From Actinomycetota bacterium (GTDB lineage Bacteria > Actinomycetota > Actinomycetes > Nanopelagicales > Nanopelagicaceae): 8,229 nucleotides of DNA. This document shows, piece after piece, positions 6,570 through 8,229 of this stretch. The translations under genes were made by a program, and so were the position numbers. Positions within the stretch are counted from its first letter, which is position 1, and each line of letters begins with the position of its first letter. The notes under the pieces were generated by a model. The model was not told where the DNA came from, did not search any database, and saw only the letters and a list, made by a program, of their open reading frames with translations. The stretch covers positions 1-8,229 of the forward strand of contig WLCR01000041.1 in assembly GCA_009705235.1 (NCBI GenBank). The letters are read 5' to 3'.

Positions 6570-7651
6570 GCGTTCATGAAGTAGCAAGTGCTGGAACATC
6601 AATTTGGTTAGATGATCTATCAAGAGCGAAAATAACAGGAGCAGATGCTCATTCACTTCCTTCAAGAATTGCCAATAGCGGTGTAGTTGGAGTTACCACT
6701 AACCCAAGTATTTTCAGCAGTGCTATTAGTGGCGCCGCCGAATACAGCGCAGATATTGCTGCAATGAAAGGTGCCACTGTTGATGATGTTGTCAAGAAAC
6801 TGACAACTGATGATGTCCGCCAAGCCTGCGATTTATTCTCACCTATCTTTTCAAGCAGTAGCGGCTTTGATGGTCGAGTAAGTATTGAAGTTGACCCACG
6901 CCTTGCTCGTGATGCCGACGGAACTATTGCTGCTGGTAAAGAGCTATGGGCGATTATTGATCGCCCAAATGTAATGATTAAAGTCCCAGCGACTATTGAA
7001 GGATTGCCAGCCATCACAGCGCTAATTGCAGCAGGAATAAGTGTCAATGTGACACTGATATTTTCTGTGAAACGCTATGGACAGGTCATTGATGCATTTA
7101 TGAAGGGTCTGGAACAGTGTGAGAACCCATCACAAGTCCACTCTGTCGCATCATTCTTTGTAAGTCGTATCGACTCAACAGTTGATGGGTTGCTCAAAAA
7201 GAATGCATCACCTGAATCCGAAGCGCTTCTGGGCAAGGCTGCAATCGCAAACGCACATTTGGCATACCAATTATTTGAAGAGAAGTTTTCCTCAGAGCGT
7301 TGGGGCGCTCTGGCTACGAAAGGTGCAAATAAACAACGTCCCTTATGGGCTTCCACGGGAGTTAAAGATCCTGCCTACCCAGATACTCAGTATGTCGTTG
7401 AATTGATTGCGCCTGAAACTGTCAACACAATGCCTCAGGCAACTTTGGATGCATTGATCGATCACGGCGTAGTCAGAGGAAATACTATTTCTGAAAACTA
7501 CGGTGCTGCCATCAATGTATTAAAGGAATTGTCTACAGTAGGTATTTCGCTGGATCAAATTACAACTGATTTAGAGATTGATGGTGTAAAAAAGTTTGCC
7601 CAAGCATGGGATGAATTACTAGAGAATGTAAAGGCTGCCCAACAACAATGA
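6566..7651 (+). CDS. tal: Transaldolase
   Basis: A cytosolic Schiff-base enzyme that transfers dihydroxyacetone units from sedoheptulose 7-phosphate to glyceraldehyde 3-phosphate, completing the non-oxidative pentose phosphate pathway with transketolase. It has 361 residues, the length of the longer actinobacterial/cyanobacterial class. Motifs run in order: SIWLDDLSR (12-20), GVTTNPSIF (42-50), VSIEVDPRLA (105-114), the active-site lysine K139 in NVMIKVPAT, and NVTLIFS (161-167). A later RPLWASTGVKDPAYPDTQYV (258-277) is also conserved. The ATG at 6566 overlaps the tkt stop as ATGA, with AAGAAGG about 9 nt upstream as ribosome binding site. Its own TGA overlaps the pgi start in the same way. 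The gene is intact, and its place between tkt and pgi fits its substrates and products. Confidence 0.97.
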   Translation: MSVHEVASAGTSIWLDDLSRAKITGADAHSLPSRIANSGVVGVTTNPSIFSSAISGAAEYSADIAAMKGATVDDVVKKLTTDDVRQACDLFSPIFSSSSGFDGRVSIEVDPRLARDADGTIAAGKELWAIIDRPNVMIKVPATIEGLPAITALIAAGISVNVTLIFSVKRYGQVIDAFMKGLEQCENPSQVHSVASFFVSRIDSTVDGLLKKNASPESEALLGKAAIANAHLAYQLFEEKFSSERWGALATKGANKQRPLWASTGVKDPAYPDTQYVVELIAPETVNTMPQATLDALIDHGVVRGNTISENYGAAINVLKELSTVGISLDQITTDLEIDGVKKFAQAWDELLENVKAAQQQ

Positions 7652-8229
7652 TTTCAATTAAAGGTTCTTCCCTTTCAAAAATCGACCGTTCATCTGCTCA
7701 CTACAAAGCGCTTCAGGCTTTCCATGAACGCTTAAAGCACAAGGATTCGACAATCTGGGGACCAGAAGCACAGGCCGAAGCATCAGTTCGATTAAATTGG
7801 ATTGATCTGCCTGAATCATCTCGTGATTTACTTCCTCAATTTGACGCACTCGCAGCAAAGCATCGCGACAAGACTTCTGTCATTTTGTGCGGCATGGGTG
7901 GTTCATCACTTGGACCAGAAGTAATTGCTCAAACTTTTTCAAAGGAATTATTTGTTCTAGATTCGACCGACCCCGATTACGTCGCACATGCGTTAAAGAA
8001 AGACCTTGCAACTAGCGTTGTAGTGGTTAGCTCGAAATCTGGATCAACAATTGAAACTGCTTCACAGCGGGCATTATTTGAAGGTGCATTCAAGGATGCA
8101 GGGCTAAATCCAATTGACCATATGGTTTTTGTGACAGATCCTGGTTCTCCTTTGGACAAGCAAGTTCGTGCGGGTGGCTACACAGTAGTAAACGCTGACC
8201 CGAATGTTGGAGGTCGTTTTAGTGTTTTA
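7648..8229 (+). CDS. pgi: Glucose-6-phosphate isomerase (5' part only)
   Basis: The N-terminal 194 residues of the cytosolic enzyme interconverting glucose 6-phosphate and fructose 6-phosphate, linking the pentose phosphate pathway to glycolysis. The frame is open to the window edge. After an N-terminal helical part with STIWGPEAQAEASVRLNWIDLP (34-54), the sugar-isomerase (SIS) domain begins with ILCGMGGSSLGPEVI (79-93). The phosphate-binding motif VSSKSGSTIET (127-137) follows, then FVTDPGSPLD and DPNVGGRFSVL (184-194). The catalytic glutamate, histidine and lysine of the later half lie outside the window. The ATG at 7648 overlaps the tal stop as ATGA and has only a distant AAAGG upstream, so translation probably depends on tal. 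In related actinobacteria this cluster usually continues with zwf, opcA and pgl, which may lie beyond the edge. Confidence 0.92.
   Translation, partial: MISIKGSSLSKIDRSSAHYKALQAFHERLKHKDSTIWGPEAQAEASVRLNWIDLPESSRDLLPQFDALAAKHRDKTSVILCGMGGSSLGPEVIAQTFSKELFVLDSTDPDYVAHALKKDLATSVVVVSSKSGSTIETASQRALFEGAFKDAGLNPIDHMVFVTDPGSPLDKQVRAGGYTVVNADPNVGGRFSVL

Noticed and set aside
6566..8229. A fused transaldolase/glucose-6-phosphate isomerase
   Set aside because: The tal TGA at 7649-7651 is in frame and pgi begins in a different frame with its own ATG, so they are two proteins.
1..8229. An undescribed defence, mobile or biosynthetic system
   Set aside because: Every sizeable stretch is accounted for by recognised housekeeping genes. 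There are no integrases, transposases, long repeats, RNA genes or compositional breaks visible.

Overview
This 8.2 kb window looks like ordinary, densely packed core-genome DNA from an actinobacterium. The base composition is only moderately GC-rich (mid-40s percent, judged by eye). The proteins and gene order are typical of Actinobacteria: a SufR-type repressor, SufB, SufD, a Rieske protein and SufC on one side, and heme A synthase, transketolase, transaldolase and glucose-6-phosphate isomerase on the other. Actinobacterial genes at this GC level with almost no intergenic DNA suggest a small-genome aquatic lineage such as the freshwater acI group (Nanopelagicales). That placement is inference.

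Layout: two divergent gene strings leave a short central control region (about 3563-3644). Leftward on the minus strand run sufR (3562-2891), sufB (2894-1485), sufD (1485-397), a small Rieske [2Fe-2S] protein (404-108) and the first 28 codons of sufC (86-1, cut by the window edge). Rightward on the plus strand run ctaA (3645-4520), tkt (4521-6569), tal (6566-7651) and the first 194 codons of pgi (7648 to the edge). Most junctions overlap (ATGA, TAATG or an 8-nt overlap) or abut exactly; the longest same-strand gap is 21 nt. Both strings are therefore almost certainly operons with coupled translation.

Roles: the left operon builds Fe-S clusters on the SufBCD scaffold. Its first gene is the likely Fe-S-sensing repressor of the whole string, with four cysteines in the spacing remembered for the mycobacterial protein. 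Two perfect inverted repeats, overlapping by 3 nt, lie just upstream of the sufR ATG and over a plausible -10 element, as an autoregulatory operator would. The right operon joins heme A synthesis for cytochrome oxidase with the non-oxidative pentose phosphate pathway and the glucose-6-phosphate/fructose-6-phosphate interconversion. The equivalent genes also lie near one another in Mycobacterium and Streptomyces, with other genes between them.

I found no mobile element, RNA gene, CRISPR array, terminator or evidence of an undescribed system. The most useful second looks are the double palindrome, the apparently leaderless starts on both sides of the divergent region, and the direct ctaA-tkt fusion of two functionally distinct gene groups.
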